From Agrobacterium tumefaciens (GTDB lineage Bacteria > Pseudomonadota > Alphaproteobacteria > Rhizobiales > Rhizobiaceae), in contig CP048486.1 in the NCBI GenBank assembly GCA_025560025.1, positions 1,492,001 to 1,556,000 on the forward strand: a stretch of DNA of 64,000 nucleotides. The letters are read 5' to 3'. A model generated the notes under the pieces. It worked only from the letters and a program-made list of their open reading frames with translations, was not told the origin of the DNA and did no database searches. The position numbers and the translations under genes were made by a program. Below are positions 43,831 to 53,154 of this stretch, in pieces (the stretch's first letter is position 1; each line of letters opens with the position of its first letter).

Positions 43831-45396
43831 TCAGCTGAAGCTGAGGTTGTTGCGAAACTCCATCATCTCAAAGCTGATGGGCTTCCACTGGACATTCTTG
43901 CGTGCCGCATAGACGTCGAACGGCTGGTAAAGAATGACGGCCGGTGCTTCTTCCTCGAAGATGTCACGCATGCGGCTCCAGGCGTCGAAGCGTTCCTTGC
44001 CATTCGGCATCTGGGAAACCTTGGTGCAGAGTTCGTTGAACTCGGCCGGAGCCTTCCAGCCCCAACGCTTCTGCACCTGGCCTTTCGGACCAAATTCGCA
44101 AACCATCGTCGCCCAGGCGTCCGTCATCCACTGGCCATTCGACCAGTTGCGGATGTAGCTGTCCTGGTCTTTCGGTGCGGCGCCGGGAGCGAATACCTTC
44201 GGAACCACCGTGACGCCGATCTGCTTCCACATCTCGATCATCATCATGAGCGCGGGAACGGCGTTGGCGTAGTAATTGCCCATCGTGTGGTAAGTGATGG
44301 GGGTGCCGTCGTAGCCACTTTCCTTGACCAGGCGCCTGGCTTCCTCGACGTTGTATTCCATCGCCTTGCGGTTTGGATCGAAAGACTCACCGTAGTTCGG
44401 GAAGTTGAAGCCATGGGGGATCGAGGCTTTGCTCTTCCAGAGCGATTCGACCATGATCGGGCGGTTGACCGCTAGCGCGAGGGCGCGGCGGAGCGTCTTC
44501 GACTGGAACACCTTCTGGTTCATGTTGAAGGTGAACATGTGGAAATTCTCAACGACCTTTCCGCGTGTTTCCAGGTCGGAATAGCCGTTGATGAGTTCCA
44601 TATCGTCGGGCGTGAGGGTGGTGACGATATCATATTCACCGCTGATCAGACCGGCAACACGGGCGGCTGGTTCGGCGACAAGCTGGTAGGTGATCTTTGA
44701 GGCAGTGGGTTTGATACCCCAGTAGTCGTCGTTCGGTTCAAGAACCACGCGGTCGCCAGCGATCATCTCGACGAATTTATACGGGCCTGTTCCGATTGGC
44801 TTGCTGCCAAAACCGACAGTGCCAAGGCTCTTATAATAGTCCTTCGGGACGATGCGGCCCATCCAGGAGGTAACATACGTCTCCGTCAGATAGCTCGGCG
44901 TTTTCGTGCGCAGAACGACAGTGTATTTGTCCTCGATAACGGGCTCGTCGAAGTCCAGCGAATAGGAGCCACCAAGCGGAATGGTCTTGATTGCTTCAGG
45001 ACCCCACAGGCGCTCGGACGAGAACGTGTAGGCGACGTCATCAGCAGTCATTTCGACGCCGTTGTGGAACATGACCTTCTGGCGCAGCTTGAAGCGCACG
45101 GACCTGTCGTCGATGCGTTCCCAGCTTTCAGCCAGTGACGGCATCAGACCGAGGCCTGTTCCCGGCGCATCGTTCCCGAAAAAATCGCGGGCGATGAGCG
45201 TGTCGTAGATCTGGTTGACAATGCGCGGTCCGACGTTGCTGATCGCATTGACCGGCTCCAGCGTGGCTGGCAGCCCGTTGACACCGATCCGAAGCTCACG
45301 GCGCTCCTGGGCAAATGCAAATTTCATGCTGGTGGTCGATGCCAGCGCCGCAACGCTTGCACCGATGATGAATTTTCTGCGGCTGGTCGAAAGCAT
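43831..45396 (-). CDS. accA: Periplasmic binding protein, AccA-like (SBP family 5), Tat signal
   Basis: 521 aa. The N-terminus carries STSRRKFIIGA, a twin-arginine motif, followed by a moderately hydrophobic core and FAFA before QERRELRIG, so export should be by the Tat pathway, unlike the Sec-type signals of the other binding proteins here. Family 5 blocks are LMPSLAESWERIDD and RSVRFKLRQKVMFHNG. AccA of Agrobacterium, the agrocinopine and agrocin 84 receptor, is also 521 residues as I recall. Together with operon order this supports the assignment, but the ligand remains inferred. Confidence 0.88.
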   Translation of the reverse strand: MLSTSRRKFIIGASVAALASTTSMKFAFAQERRELRIGVNGLPATLEPVNAISNVGPRIVNQIYDTLIARDFFGNDAPGTGLGLMPSLAESWERIDDRSVRFKLRQKVMFHNGVEMTADDVAYTFSSERLWGPEAIKTIPLGGSYSLDFDEPVIEDKYTVVLRTKTPSYLTETYVTSWMGRIVPKDYYKSLGTVGFGSKPIGTGPYKFVEMIAGDRVVLEPNDDYWGIKPTASKITYQLVAEPAARVAGLISGEYDIVTTLTPDDMELINGYSDLETRGKVVENFHMFTFNMNQKVFQSKTLRRALALAVNRPIMVESLWKSKASIPHGFNFPNYGESFDPNRKAMEYNVEEARRLVKESGYDGTPITYHTMGNYYANAVPALMMMIEMWKQIGVTVVPKVFAPGAAPKDQDSYIRNWSNGQWMTDAWATMVCEFGPKGQVQKRWGWKAPAEFNELCTKVSQMPNGKERFDAWSRMRDIFEEEAPAVILYQPFDVYAARKNVQWKPISFEMMEFRNNLSFS

Positions 45397-45439
45397 CTAA
45401 GGTCCCCTTGCTTGGCAAGATCTACGTGGAAAGGAAGGT

Positions 45440-46231
45440 TCACGTCGCGATGACGAACTTTTTGCGCAGCTTCTCTGGCGCCGCGTCGATGATGGTTTTC
45501 GAGCCGCTGTCGGTGACAACGATGCCGATATCTTCGATCTTGCCGACAACGGACAGGCTGCTCTTTGTGAGCTTCGAGTGATCGGCAACGACAATCGTCC
45601 GGCGTGAGACCTCGATCATGACCTTCGCGATGCTTGCGTTGACGGGTTCAACGGTACAGACGAGACCGCGGTCGACGTCGATCGACGCCGCATTCAAGAT
45701 GAGCTTGTCGACGTTGAACTGCCGGATGAACTGCTCTGCCAGCGGTCCGCGGAAGGAATGGTTCGTGTCGGTGTATTCACCGCCAACAGAATAAATCTTG
45801 TGATCACCCTGGCGCGTCAGCTCGGCAACGATGTCGAGGCCGTTCGAGATGATCGTGAGGTTCTTTCGACCCGCGAGCATTTTCGCGACTTCCAGCGCGG
45901 TGGTGCCCGCATCGAGCAGGATCGTGTCTCCATCCGAAATCATTGCGACAACGGTGGCAGCAATTGCAGCCTTTTCAGCCTGCTTCCACACCAGACGAGC
46001 AGAGTTCGTCGCATCTTGCGCTACCTGGTTGAGCCCGACTGCGCCGCCGTGAGTTCTGCGAAGAAATCCCGACTCCTCAAGCTCGACGAGATCGCGACGA
46101 GCGGTCGCCACAGATATGTCAAAACGCTCAGTCAGGGTTTTGAGGTCAACGAAGTTCTGCTCACGCAGAAGCTCGACGATCTTGGCCTGCCTGCCTTCTG
46201 CTTGTGTCGGTATTGGCTGGATCTCGTTCAT
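45440..46231 (-). CDS. accR: DeoR family repressor, AccR-like
   Basis: 263 aa sugar-phosphate-responsive repressor. The DeoR HTH is about residues 14-68 (ALTERF-type helix LKTLTERFDISVATARRDLV, then FLRRTHGGAV). The effector domain has DAGTTALEVAKML, the sugar-phosphate-binding loop. An ATG at 46252 is also in frame; the ATG at 46231 has GAGAAG 9 bp upstream, and the earlier one has no ribosome site. It precedes the binding-protein gene by 43 bp on the same strand, as accR does on Ti plasmids, where it represses the operon until agrocinopine is present. Confidence 0.9.
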   Translation of the reverse strand: MNEIQPIPTQAEGRQAKIVELLREQNFVDLKTLTERFDISVATARRDLVELEESGFLRRTHGGAVGLNQVAQDATNSARLVWKQAEKAAIAATVVAMISDGDTILLDAGTTALEVAKMLAGRKNLTIISNGLDIVAELTRQGDHKIYSVGGEYTDTNHSFRGPLAEQFIRQFNVDKLILNAASIDVDRGLVCTVEPVNASIAKVMIEVSRRTIVVADHSKLTKSSLSVVGKIEDIGIVVTDSGSKTIIDAAPEKLRKKFVIAT

Positions 46232-46691
46232 GTCGTGATGCTTCTCGTTCATTTGTGAGCGTTATCTATCGGCCTTGGATGACATCAATATGACAAAAGA
46301 GGCCATAAAAGTAGGTATAATGGATTTTGCAGGGCACCAATTCGATGCTGCAATGCGCTTTGCTAATGAAATATGAGCGATATCGTTCACGCTTAGGGCG
46401 GCAAACCAATAGAAGCGGGTAAGCGCTCAAACCCGTTTCGTAGGCGCTGTCTCGGTTAGAAGGGCGCAGCCTTCGGCTGCGCGGTGATCGCGTCCGTCTG
46501 TGTTTCTTCGAAGGAAGCTGCCATAAAGTGCAGGTGAGAGATTTCCGCTCTTAGCGGTAATCACGCTGATCGGCTGTGGTCATATGGTCGAGAGTTTTTC
46601 AGCACCGGTTTCCCGGCGCCGGCCAATCGAGCAAGTCCTGCTGTGCGAGCCAACGTTGTTGAGCGCGTGACGGCGCACGCTTTCTCGTGCA
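46232..46691. other. 460 bp intergenic region upstream of accR-like gene
   Basis: No supportable gene. It should contain the promoter of the acc-like operon at its left end (AT-rich around 46290-46380) and the 3' end of the ROK gene at its right end. A perfect hairpin, GCGCAGCC with GGCTGCGC around a 3-base loop, lies at 46464-46482. It is not followed by a T tract on either strand. Confidence 0.45.
46464..46482. terminator. GC-rich hairpin, possible terminator of the ROK gene
   Basis: An 8 bp perfect stem, GCGCAGCC and GGCTGCGC, with loop TTC, about 210 bp beyond the ROK stop codon on the minus strand and about 230 bp upstream of the accR-like start. The stem is strong but no U tract follows, so the terminator role is uncertain. 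Confidence 0.35.
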
Positions 46692-47930
46692 CTAGAGCGC
46701 CGGGCGTGCACTATGACGCAAGATCACCATTTCGACGTTCTGTGCCTTCATCTGTTCCTCAACCACGAGGATCGCAGCGCCCATGATGCCCGCGTCGGGG
46801 TCCGGGGGCGAGATCACCAGTTCCAGCTCCCTGGTCGCCAGCGGAAGCGAGCGCTTGTAGACGAGTTCGCGTATGCCGGCGAGAAGGTGGTCGTTGGCGA
46901 TGGCCAGTGTCCCGCCGATTACGATCATCTGCGGGTTCAGGATGCTGACGAGGCTCGTCATGACCTCGCCGAGAATACGGCCGGATTCCCTGACGAGGTG
47001 AATGGCAAGCGGTTGGCCAAATTCGACCAGCCGGGTCACATCGCGGGCGGTATGCGCCTCGATGCCCTCTTTGCGCAGCTCGCGTGCGATCGCCCAGCCG
47101 GCGGCGCGCGCTTCGACGCAGCCGATCTTGCCGCAGCGGCAGAGCGGTGCGGGTTCGCGCGCGAACTGGATATGGCCGATATCACCCGCCGCGCCCTGGG
47201 CGCCGCGATAAAGGCGGCCTTCGGTGATGATGCCGCTGCCGATGCCCGTCCCGACCTTGACGAACACCATCTCGCTCACATTCGTCCGTCGTTGCCGATG
47301 GTCGCTCAAGGCCAGAAGGTTTACGTCGTTTTCGGCGTAGACGGGAACACCGAATCTTTCTTCAAGATGTTGCCTGATTTCGAAATTGTCCCATCCGACC
47401 ATTACGGAAGGACCGACGACCCGGCCGTTGGCGTAATCGACAGGAGCAGGCAGGCCAATGCCGATGCCCAGCACGTCGCCGGTTGTTTTGCCAATCTTCG
47501 CTAAAAGCACCTCGAACTGCTCTTCGATCCAGTTGAGAACCACAGCGGGGCCGCGCAGAATATCGAATGTTTCCGAGATTTCCGTCAGGATTCGCGGCTG
47601 CAGGTCGGTGACGGCGACGCGGATATGCTGCTCGCCGATATCGGCGGAGAGGATGACAGCAAAGTCGCGGTTCAGATCAAGGGCGCGTGTCGGGCGTCCG
47701 CCGCTGGGAAGCGTTTCCTCTGTCTCGCGGATCAACCCCGCATCGATCAGGCTCGCGAGCTTCTGATGTACGGTCGCCCGCGAAAGGCCGGAAAATTCGG
47801 TCAAGGCGCTGCGAGAGCGGGCGCGACCCGATCCGACAAGCGACAAGAGCGCCGCGCTTGCCTTGATCGCGTTGAGATCGCCTTGCCATTCGCGAGCCGT
47901 AGACCCTTGTCCGGAGGTTGTGCTTGCCAT
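46692..47930 (-). CDS. ROK family transcriptional regulator, likely regulator of the Frc-like operon
   Basis: 412 aa. The N-terminal wHTH is about 22-75 (LTEFSGLSRATVHQKLASLI). The ROK domain carries AENDVNLLAL, VKVGTGIGSGI, and the complete zinc motif CRCGKIGCVE, which the ROK protein at 808-2058 lacks. The frame is open to 48053, but the ATG at 47930 begins the normal N-terminus and leaves a 261 bp divergent promoter region. It is transcribed away from the sugar importer at 48192 and is its probable local repressor. Confidence 0.91.
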   Translation of the reverse strand: MASTTSGQGSTAREWQGDLNAIKASAALLSLVGSGRARSRSALTEFSGLSRATVHQKLASLIDAGLIRETEETLPSGGRPTRALDLNRDFAVILSADIGEQHIRVAVTDLQPRILTEISETFDILRGPAVVLNWIEEQFEVLLAKIGKTTGDVLGIGIGLPAPVDYANGRVVGPSVMVGWDNFEIRQHLEERFGVPVYAENDVNLLALSDHRQRRTNVSEMVFVKVGTGIGSGIITEGRLYRGAQGAAGDIGHIQFAREPAPLCRCGKIGCVEARAAGWAIARELRKEGIEAHTARDVTRLVEFGQPLAIHLVRESGRILGEVMTSLVSILNPQMIVIGGTLAIANDHLLAGIRELVYKRSLPLATRELELVISPPDPDAGIMGAAILVVEEQMKAQNVEMVILRHSARPAL

Positions 47931-48191
47931 TGCCAGTTCCCGTTCCTCAGAGCGTCTCCGAGTGTCTGGCACGCGGCCGAGCGATTTGCGAGGCTGCCTG
48001 CCAGGATTTCGCACAAAATCCAGACATATTCCGGAATTTGCAATCTTGAACATGATATATGTATAAAAAAATACAAAACAATAAACAGATAATGTTGACA
48101 GTATGCATAATCACGTTCAGTAATAATCGCGCCAAGACCGATTATGTCCTCCGAACGGGAGGGAGCGCTTGGCAATCTGGGAGGATTTCAC
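47931..48191. promoter_or_regulatory. Divergent regulatory region with structured leader, ROK / Frc-like operon
   Basis: 261 bp. A block of nearly pure A/T at 48050-48095 is followed by a consensus TTGACA at 48095-48100, with TAATAAT at 48121-48127 as the nearest -10-like sequence, a somewhat long spacing. Downstream, GCCAAG (48131-48136) pairs with CTTGGC (48168-48173), enclosing CCTCC (48148-48152) that can pair either with GGGAGG at 48157-48162 or with the true ribosome site GGGAGG at 48179-48184. This allows a leader that masks or frees translation of the binding protein. Confidence 0.4.
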
Positions 48192-49259
48192 ATGAAGTTT
48201 TTTGTAAAACCCGCTTCTGCGGGCAATTTTGCCATGTCCAGACGTCTCGGTCCTGCAGCGCTCGCTTTTGGTGTGAGCCTGGCGTTTGTTCCCGTGAGCG
48301 CACAGGCCGAGGACATCCTCATCGGCGTCATCACCAAAACCGAAGCCAATCCGTTTTTCGCCAAGATCCGCGAAGGCGCGACGTCGAAGGCCAAGGAACT
48401 CGGCGGCGTGAAGATCCAGAGTTTCGCCGGCAAGTTCGACGGTGACAATGAAAGTCAGGTTGCCGCCGTGGAAAACCTGATCTCCGCCGGCGCAAAAGGC
48501 ATTCTGATGGTGGCGAGCGACACCAAGGCTGTGGTGCCAGTGGTCGAGCAGGCCCGCAAGGCAGGTATCCTCGTCATCGCGCTCGATACGCCACTCGAAC
48601 CTGCCGATGCCGCAGACGCGACCTTTGCCACAGACAACTTCAAGGCTGGGGAACTGATCGGCTCCTGGGCCGCCAAGACGGTCGCCGACGCTTCCAAGGC
48701 GAAGGTCGCCTTTATCGATGCGCTTGAAAACCAGCCGACGGTGGATGTTGCCCGCGACCAGGGCTTCATGAAAGGCTTCGGTATCGATCCCAAGGATGTG
48801 ACGCGTTACCTCGATGAAGACGACGCGCGCATCGTGGGTCACCAGTGGGGGCAGGGATCGGAAGAGGGCGGCCGCACCGGCATGGAAACCCTTCTTCAGA
48901 AAGACAGCGATCTGTCCGTCGTTTACACCATCAACGAGCCGACCGCCGCTGGCGCTTATGAAGCGTTGAAGGCAACGGGCAAGCAGGACTCGGTCATAAT
49001 CACCTCCGTGGATGGCGGCTGCCCCGGCGTCAAAAACGTCAAGGCGGGCGTCATCGGCGCGACCTCGATGCAATATCCATTGAAGATGGCGTCTCTCGGT
49101 GTTGAGGCGATCGTCGAATATGTGAAATCCGGCAAGAAGCCTGAGGCAAGCCCCGGCCTGCCGTTCTTCAACACCGGCGTCACGCTCGTCACCGACAAGC
49201 CTGTCGCCGGCGTTGAATCGATCACCTCCGACGAGGCTCTGAAGGCCTGCTGGGGTTGA
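48192..49259 (+). CDS. Sugar ABC transporter substrate-binding protein, FrcB-like (CUT2)
   Basis: 355 aa periplasmic protein of the RbsB superfamily, closest by eye to FrcB, the fructose/mannose/ribose receptor of Sinorhizobium: [37 protein letters not shown] and [20 protein letters not shown] follow it closely. The signal peptide is about 1-40 with an extended n-region ([20 protein letters not shown]) and cleavage at AQA before EDILIG. GGGAGG precedes the ATG. Because an AraB-like kinase rather than FrcK ends the operon, the sugar may not be fructose. Confidence 0.92.
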   Translation: MKFFVKPASAGNFAMSRRLGPAALAFGVSLAFVPVSAQAEDILIGVITKTEANPFFAKIREGATSKAKELGGVKIQSFAGKFDGDNESQVAAVENLISAGAKGILMVASDTKAVVPVVEQARKAGILVIALDTPLEPADAADATFATDNFKAGELIGSWAAKTVADASKAKVAFIDALENQPTVDVARDQGFMKGFGIDPKDVTRYLDEDDARIVGHQWGQGSEEGGRTGMETLLQKDSDLSVVYTINEPTAAGAYEALKATGKQDSVIITSVDGGCPGVKNVKAGVIGATSMQYPLKMASLGVEAIVEYVKSGKKPEASPGLPFFNTGVTLVTDKPVAGVESITSDEALKACWG

Positions 49260-49266
49260 GTGGCTT

Positions 49267-49301
49267 TGACGCCCCGTCCTCTCTCTGCCTGCGGGGCGTC
49301 A
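49267..49301 (+). terminator. Strong intercistronic hairpin after the FrcB-like gene
   Basis: A 10 bp perfect stem, TGACGCCCCG with CGGGGCGTCA, around a 15-base loop, 7 bp after the binding-protein stop. No T tract follows. The whole gap to the permease is 269 bp with no gene, so the hairpin may stabilise the upstream message or partly terminate transcription. Confidence 0.6.
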
Positions 49302-49528
49302 TTCCCGGCAAGATTTGTGTCCTTCCGGACAACTCCCGGGAGCAAGGCATGGCTTTTCGGCCCGGAAACCAAACGGCCATGTCTTGCAAACTTTACCGTA
49401 ACAGAACGCCGCATGTCCCCGTGGATGTGAAAAAAGGCGCTAAACCGTGTTGAATCTGTGCATCGCATTTTCCGGCAGGCGATCCGGTATCAGGGCCGGT
49501 GCCGCAGACCTGCGAAGGGTGTATCTCC

Positions 49529-50614
49529 ATGAATGAACCCAGCAAACATGCTTCGGCGGGTCCGACAGGCTTTGAGACCGGTCTGACAGGAAGCGAGACA
49601 TCGCACGCCGTATTCGAGGATCAGGACACGAACCCGCTTCGCAGGCTGCAACGCTTCCTGCACGGCAATCCGACAGTGGTGCCGTTCATCGTGCTGGCAG
49701 CCAGCATCGCGGTCTTTTCCATGGTGGTTGGCTCCCGGTTCTTTCAGCCTTTCAATCTTTCGCTCATCCTCCAGCAGGTCACCATCATCGGCATTATCGG
49801 CATCGCCCAGACGCTGGTGATCCTGACGGCGGGCATCGACCTGTCGGTTGGCGCCATCATGGTATTGACTTCGACGCTCATGGGTCGCCTTGCCGTTACG
49901 GCCGGGTTGCCACCGGAACTCGCTTTCCTTATCGGCCTTGGAGGCGGGCTGGGCTGCGGCCTCATCAACGGGTTTCTCATCACCTATGTGCGTCTCCCGC
50001 CTTTCATCGTCACCCTCGGAAGCTGGAGCGTTTTTGGTGCGCTGAACCTCTGGTATTCCGGCAGCCAGACCATTCGCAGCCAGGAAGTTGCAGAGGTTGC
50101 ACCGATCCTGCAATGGATGGGAGCCGCGATGCAGTTCGGCGGCGCGCGGATCACGCTCGGCACGGTGCTGATGCTGGCTCTTGCCGCTCTCGCCTGGTAC
50201 GTGCTCAACCGCACGGCCTTCGGCCGCCATGTCTATGCAACGGGTGACGACCCGGATGCGGCGGCGCTTGCGGGCATCGATACGCGCCGCGTGCTGCTGG
50301 CCGTTTATGCCTGTGCGGGTCTCATCTCCGCCATCGGCGCCTGGGCGTTGATCGGCCGTGTCGGCGCAATCAGCCCGACCTCCGGATCGACCGCCAATCT
50401 GGATTCGATCACCGCGGCGGTGATCGGCGGAACATCGCTGTTCGGCGGACGTGGCACCATCGTCGGTACTTTGATCGGCGCCCTGATCGTCGGGGTCTTT
50501 CGCAATGGCCTCGCGCTCGCCGGTCTCGATGCGCTGTGGCAGGAATTTTCGGTGGGCATTCTGATCGTGGCGGCCGTCGGCGTCGACCAATGGATCCGGA
50601 GGGTTTCGACATGA
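49529..50614 (+). CDS. Sugar ABC transporter permease, FrcC-like (CUT2)
   Basis: 361 aa inner-membrane permease with a long cytoplasmic N-terminus (about 45 aa) before the first helix. The CUT2 signature LTAGIDLSVGAIMVLTS is at about residues 105-121, and GGTSLFGGRGTIVGTLIGA is near the C-terminus. The ATG at 49529 is chosen over an upstream in-frame start because it follows AAGGG and matches FrcC. It overlaps the ATPase gene by ATGA. Confidence 0.92.
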   Translation: MNEPSKHASAGPTGFETGLTGSETSHAVFEDQDTNPLRRLQRFLHGNPTVVPFIVLAASIAVFSMVVGSRFFQPFNLSLILQQVTIIGIIGIAQTLVILTAGIDLSVGAIMVLTSTLMGRLAVTAGLPPELAFLIGLGGGLGCGLINGFLITYVRLPPFIVTLGSWSVFGALNLWYSGSQTIRSQEVAEVAPILQWMGAAMQFGGARITLGTVLMLALAALAWYVLNRTAFGRHVYATGDDPDAAALAGIDTRRVLLAVYACAGLISAIGAWALIGRVGAISPTSGSTANLDSITAAVIGGTSLFGGRGTIVGTLIGALIVGVFRNGLALAGLDALWQEFSVGILIVAAVGVDQWIRRVST

Positions 50615-51426
50615 CGCGCGAACTTGCGCTCGAAGGGCGCGGCCTGACCAAGCGATACGGCAATGTCGTCGCCCTCAACGGTGCGGATTTCGAATTGCGC
50701 CGCGGCGAAATTCTCGCCGTGATCGGTGACAACGGTGCCGGAAAATCCACTCTCATCAAGGCGCTTGCGGGCGCGGTTATACCCGACAGCGGTGAAATCC
50801 GGCTGGAAGGCAAGCGCGTCGATTTCAGAACGCCGATGGATGCGCGCTCCGCCGGCATCGAAACGGTGTTTCAGAACCTTGCGCTCTCGCCAGCGCTTTC
50901 GATCGCAGATAATCTGTTCCTGGGACGTGAAATACGCGTGTCCGGCGTCAACGGATCGGTGTTTCGGCTGCTCGATCGCGCCCGCATGGCGAGCGAAGCG
51001 CGGCGACATTTGTCGAACCTCGGTCTGATGACGGTGCAGGATATTCACCAGAGCGTTGAAACGCTGTCCGGCGGGCAGCGGCAGGGTATTGCCGTGGCGC
51101 GTGCCTGCGCGTTCGGTGGGCGCGTCGTCATTCTCGATGAGCCGACCGCAGCTCTCGGGGTCAAGGAATCCCGCAAGGTTCTCGACATGATCCTTAGCAT
51201 TCGCGACAAGGGCCTGTCGATCGTCCTTATCAGCCACAACATGCCGCATGTGTTTGAAATCGCTGACCGTATTCACATCCACAGGCTCGGCAGGCGGGCG
51301 GCCGTCGTCAGTCCGGAAGACGTCACCATGTCGGATGCCGTGGCGATCATGACCGGCGCCATGGCTGCTGCCGATCTCGATCCGCCGGGCCGGCGCACCC
51401 ATGCCGCTGCCAGCCCGACAATGTGA
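50611..51426 (+). CDS. Sugar ABC transporter ATP-binding protein, FrcA-like, single ATPase domain
   Basis: 271 aa. Walker A GDNGAGKSTLIKAL, signature LSGGQRQGIAVARA, Walker [14 protein letters not shown]. Most CUT2 systems use a tandem ATPase of about 500 aa; the Frc type uses one domain, as here, so it must act as a homodimer. The ATG at 50611 has GGAGGG upstream and overlaps the permease stop; an open extension to 50536 is not needed. The C-terminal 20 residues are poorly conserved. Confidence 0.92.
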   Translation: MTRELALEGRGLTKRYGNVVALNGADFELRRGEILAVIGDNGAGKSTLIKALAGAVIPDSGEIRLEGKRVDFRTPMDARSAGIETVFQNLALSPALSIADNLFLGREIRVSGVNGSVFRLLDRARMASEARRHLSNLGLMTVQDIHQSVETLSGGQRQGIAVARACAFGGRVVILDEPTAALGVKESRKVLDMILSIRDKGLSIVLISHNMPHVFEIADRIHIHRLGRRAAVVSPEDVTMSDAVAIMTGAMAAADLDPPGRRTHAAASPTM

Positions 51427-51524
51427 AGAATGGCAGTGTTCCACTTCCCCCCAATTGCGAGATCCCATGCCCCTGAATGATGCCCACACCATATTTGCCA
51501 GCAGTCTCGAGGGGGCGTGAGCGC

Positions 51525-53129
51525 ATGACCGATACCTATATGATCGGCATGGATTTCGGCTCGGAATCGGCGCGCGGCATTCTCGTCAATGCCCGCACCG
51601 GCGCGCAGGAAGGCCATCATGTCCATCCGTATCGCAACGGCATTCTGACGCATTCGCTGCGCGGTCGAAGCCTGCCCGCCAATTTCGTGCTCCAGGTCGC
51701 AGACGATTACACGGAAGCCGCCGAGATCATTCTGTCGGCGCTCGGCAACGGCCGTAACATTGCGGGGATAGGTATCGATTTCACCGCATCTTCCCCCATG
51801 CCCGCACGCGCCGACGGCACGGCGCTTTCAGTGCTTTATCCGGATGAGCCGCATGCCTATGTGAAGCTCTGGAAACATTCGGCGCAGGCTCATGCCGATG
51901 CGATCAATGCCTTGGGCGGTGATTACCTTGGAAACTTCGGCGGGAAGCTCTCCGGTGAATGGATGCTTGCCAAGGCGGCGCAAATGCGTGCTGAAGAACC
52001 CGCTTTGTGGGCCGAAACCGGGCGTTTCATCGAGGCGGGAGACTGGCTGGTCTGGCAGCTGACCGGCAACGAGGCGCGAAGCCTCGACTTCGCCTCCTAC
52101 AAGGCGCAGTTCTCCCGGGAAACCGGCTATCCGCAAGACGTGGTGCCGGGGCTTGCGGAGCGTCTTTCAAAACCGCTTCAGGTCGGTAGTCCGGCCGGTT
52201 CCCTGACGCAGGAATGGCGTCGCCGTACCGGGATTACAGGTGACGCCGTCGTTGCGGTTTCGGTTATCGACAGCCATGTCGTGCTGCCTGCGGTCGGCGC
52301 CGTCGGTCCCGGTGTTTTTGTCGGCGCGCTCGGAACCTCTGCCGGTTTTCTCATTCTGGACGGCGAGGGACGCGGCCTGCCGCCGGGGCTCGAAGGGGCG
52401 GCCTTTGGTGCCGCCCTGCCGGATCTGTGGTGTTACGAGGCGGGGCAGGCGGCGTTCGGCGATATGCTGGCCTGGTATGTGAAGACTTTTCCGCGCGATG
52501 ACGACCTTTCCCGTAACTTCGCCCTGCATAATGAGGCGGCGCAGGCGGTCAGTCCGGGCGAGGGCGGTGTTCTCGCGCTCGACTGGTTTGCGGGAAACCG
52601 CATTCCGCTGGCCGACTCCATGCTGTCGGGATTGCTGGTGGGCCTCAGTCTGAAATCGACCTCGGCCGGAATCTACCGGGCGCTGATCGAGGCGCTGTGT
52701 TTCGGCACGCGATCGATTCTGGATATGGCGATAGCGGGCGGTGTGCCGATCAGCCGTATCGTGATGACGAGCGGTCTGGCCCGCAGCAACCCGTTTCTGG
52801 TGCAGACGATGGCGGATGTGTTCGGGCGCACGATCGAGGTTCCTGACGTGGAGAACCCGACGGCGCTCGGCGCGGCAATCCATGCGGCGGTGGCGGCCGG
52901 GATCGTTGGCTCTTTTGCCGAAGGCGCTGAAAGGCTCGGTGCGCGCAGCTTACGCGAATTTGTGCCGAACCTGCGGCATTTCGAAAAATACGAGACGCTT
53001 TATGCCGAATATCGCCGGCTTGCGGCGGACGAGGAGCTCCGGCGAGCCATGCGCTCGCTTCATCTGTTTGCCGCACGTCAAAATGCACATTCGCAACCGC
53101 AGTCGCCGAACGCCGAGGCGGCACAGTGA
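51525..53129 (+). CDS. FGGY family carbohydrate kinase, AraB/ribulokinase-like
   Basis: 534 aa ATP-dependent sugar kinase. GMDFGSESARGILV is the N-terminal phosphate loop. YVKLWKHSAQAHADAINA, SGEWMLAKAAQ and EAGDWLVWQLTG are typical of L-ribulokinase (AraB), and MTSGLARSNPFLVQTMADV is the C-terminal FGGY block. It would phosphorylate a ketopentose or ketohexose delivered by the Frc-like importer. No AraA or AraD homologue is near, so the arabinose pathway itself is not indicated. The ATG at 51525 has GAGGGGG upstream. It converges with the DeoR gene over 25 bp. Confidence 0.9.
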   Translation: MTDTYMIGMDFGSESARGILVNARTGAQEGHHVHPYRNGILTHSLRGRSLPANFVLQVADDYTEAAEIILSALGNGRNIAGIGIDFTASSPMPARADGTALSVLYPDEPHAYVKLWKHSAQAHADAINALGGDYLGNFGGKLSGEWMLAKAAQMRAEEPALWAETGRFIEAGDWLVWQLTGNEARSLDFASYKAQFSRETGYPQDVVPGLAERLSKPLQVGSPAGSLTQEWRRRTGITGDAVVAVSVIDSHVVLPAVGAVGPGVFVGALGTSAGFLILDGEGRGLPPGLEGAAFGAALPDLWCYEAGQAAFGDMLAWYVKTFPRDDDLSRNFALHNEAAQAVSPGEGGVLALDWFAGNRIPLADSMLSGLLVGLSLKSTSAGIYRALIEALCFGTRSILDMAIAGGVPISRIVMTSGLARSNPFLVQTMADVFGRTIEVPDVENPTALGAAIHAAVAAGIVGSFAEGAERLGARSLREFVPNLRHFEKYETLYAEYRRLAADEELRRAMRSLHLFAARQNAHSQPQSPNAEAAQ

Positions 53130-53154
53130 ATTTGGCGATGAAAACGGCGGTTCG

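Noticed and set aside
38403..46231. Ti-plasmid origin of the window
   Set aside because: Only the acc-like operon suggests it; no vir, tra, trb, rep or opine synthase genes are found in 64 kb, so replicon assignment is not possible.
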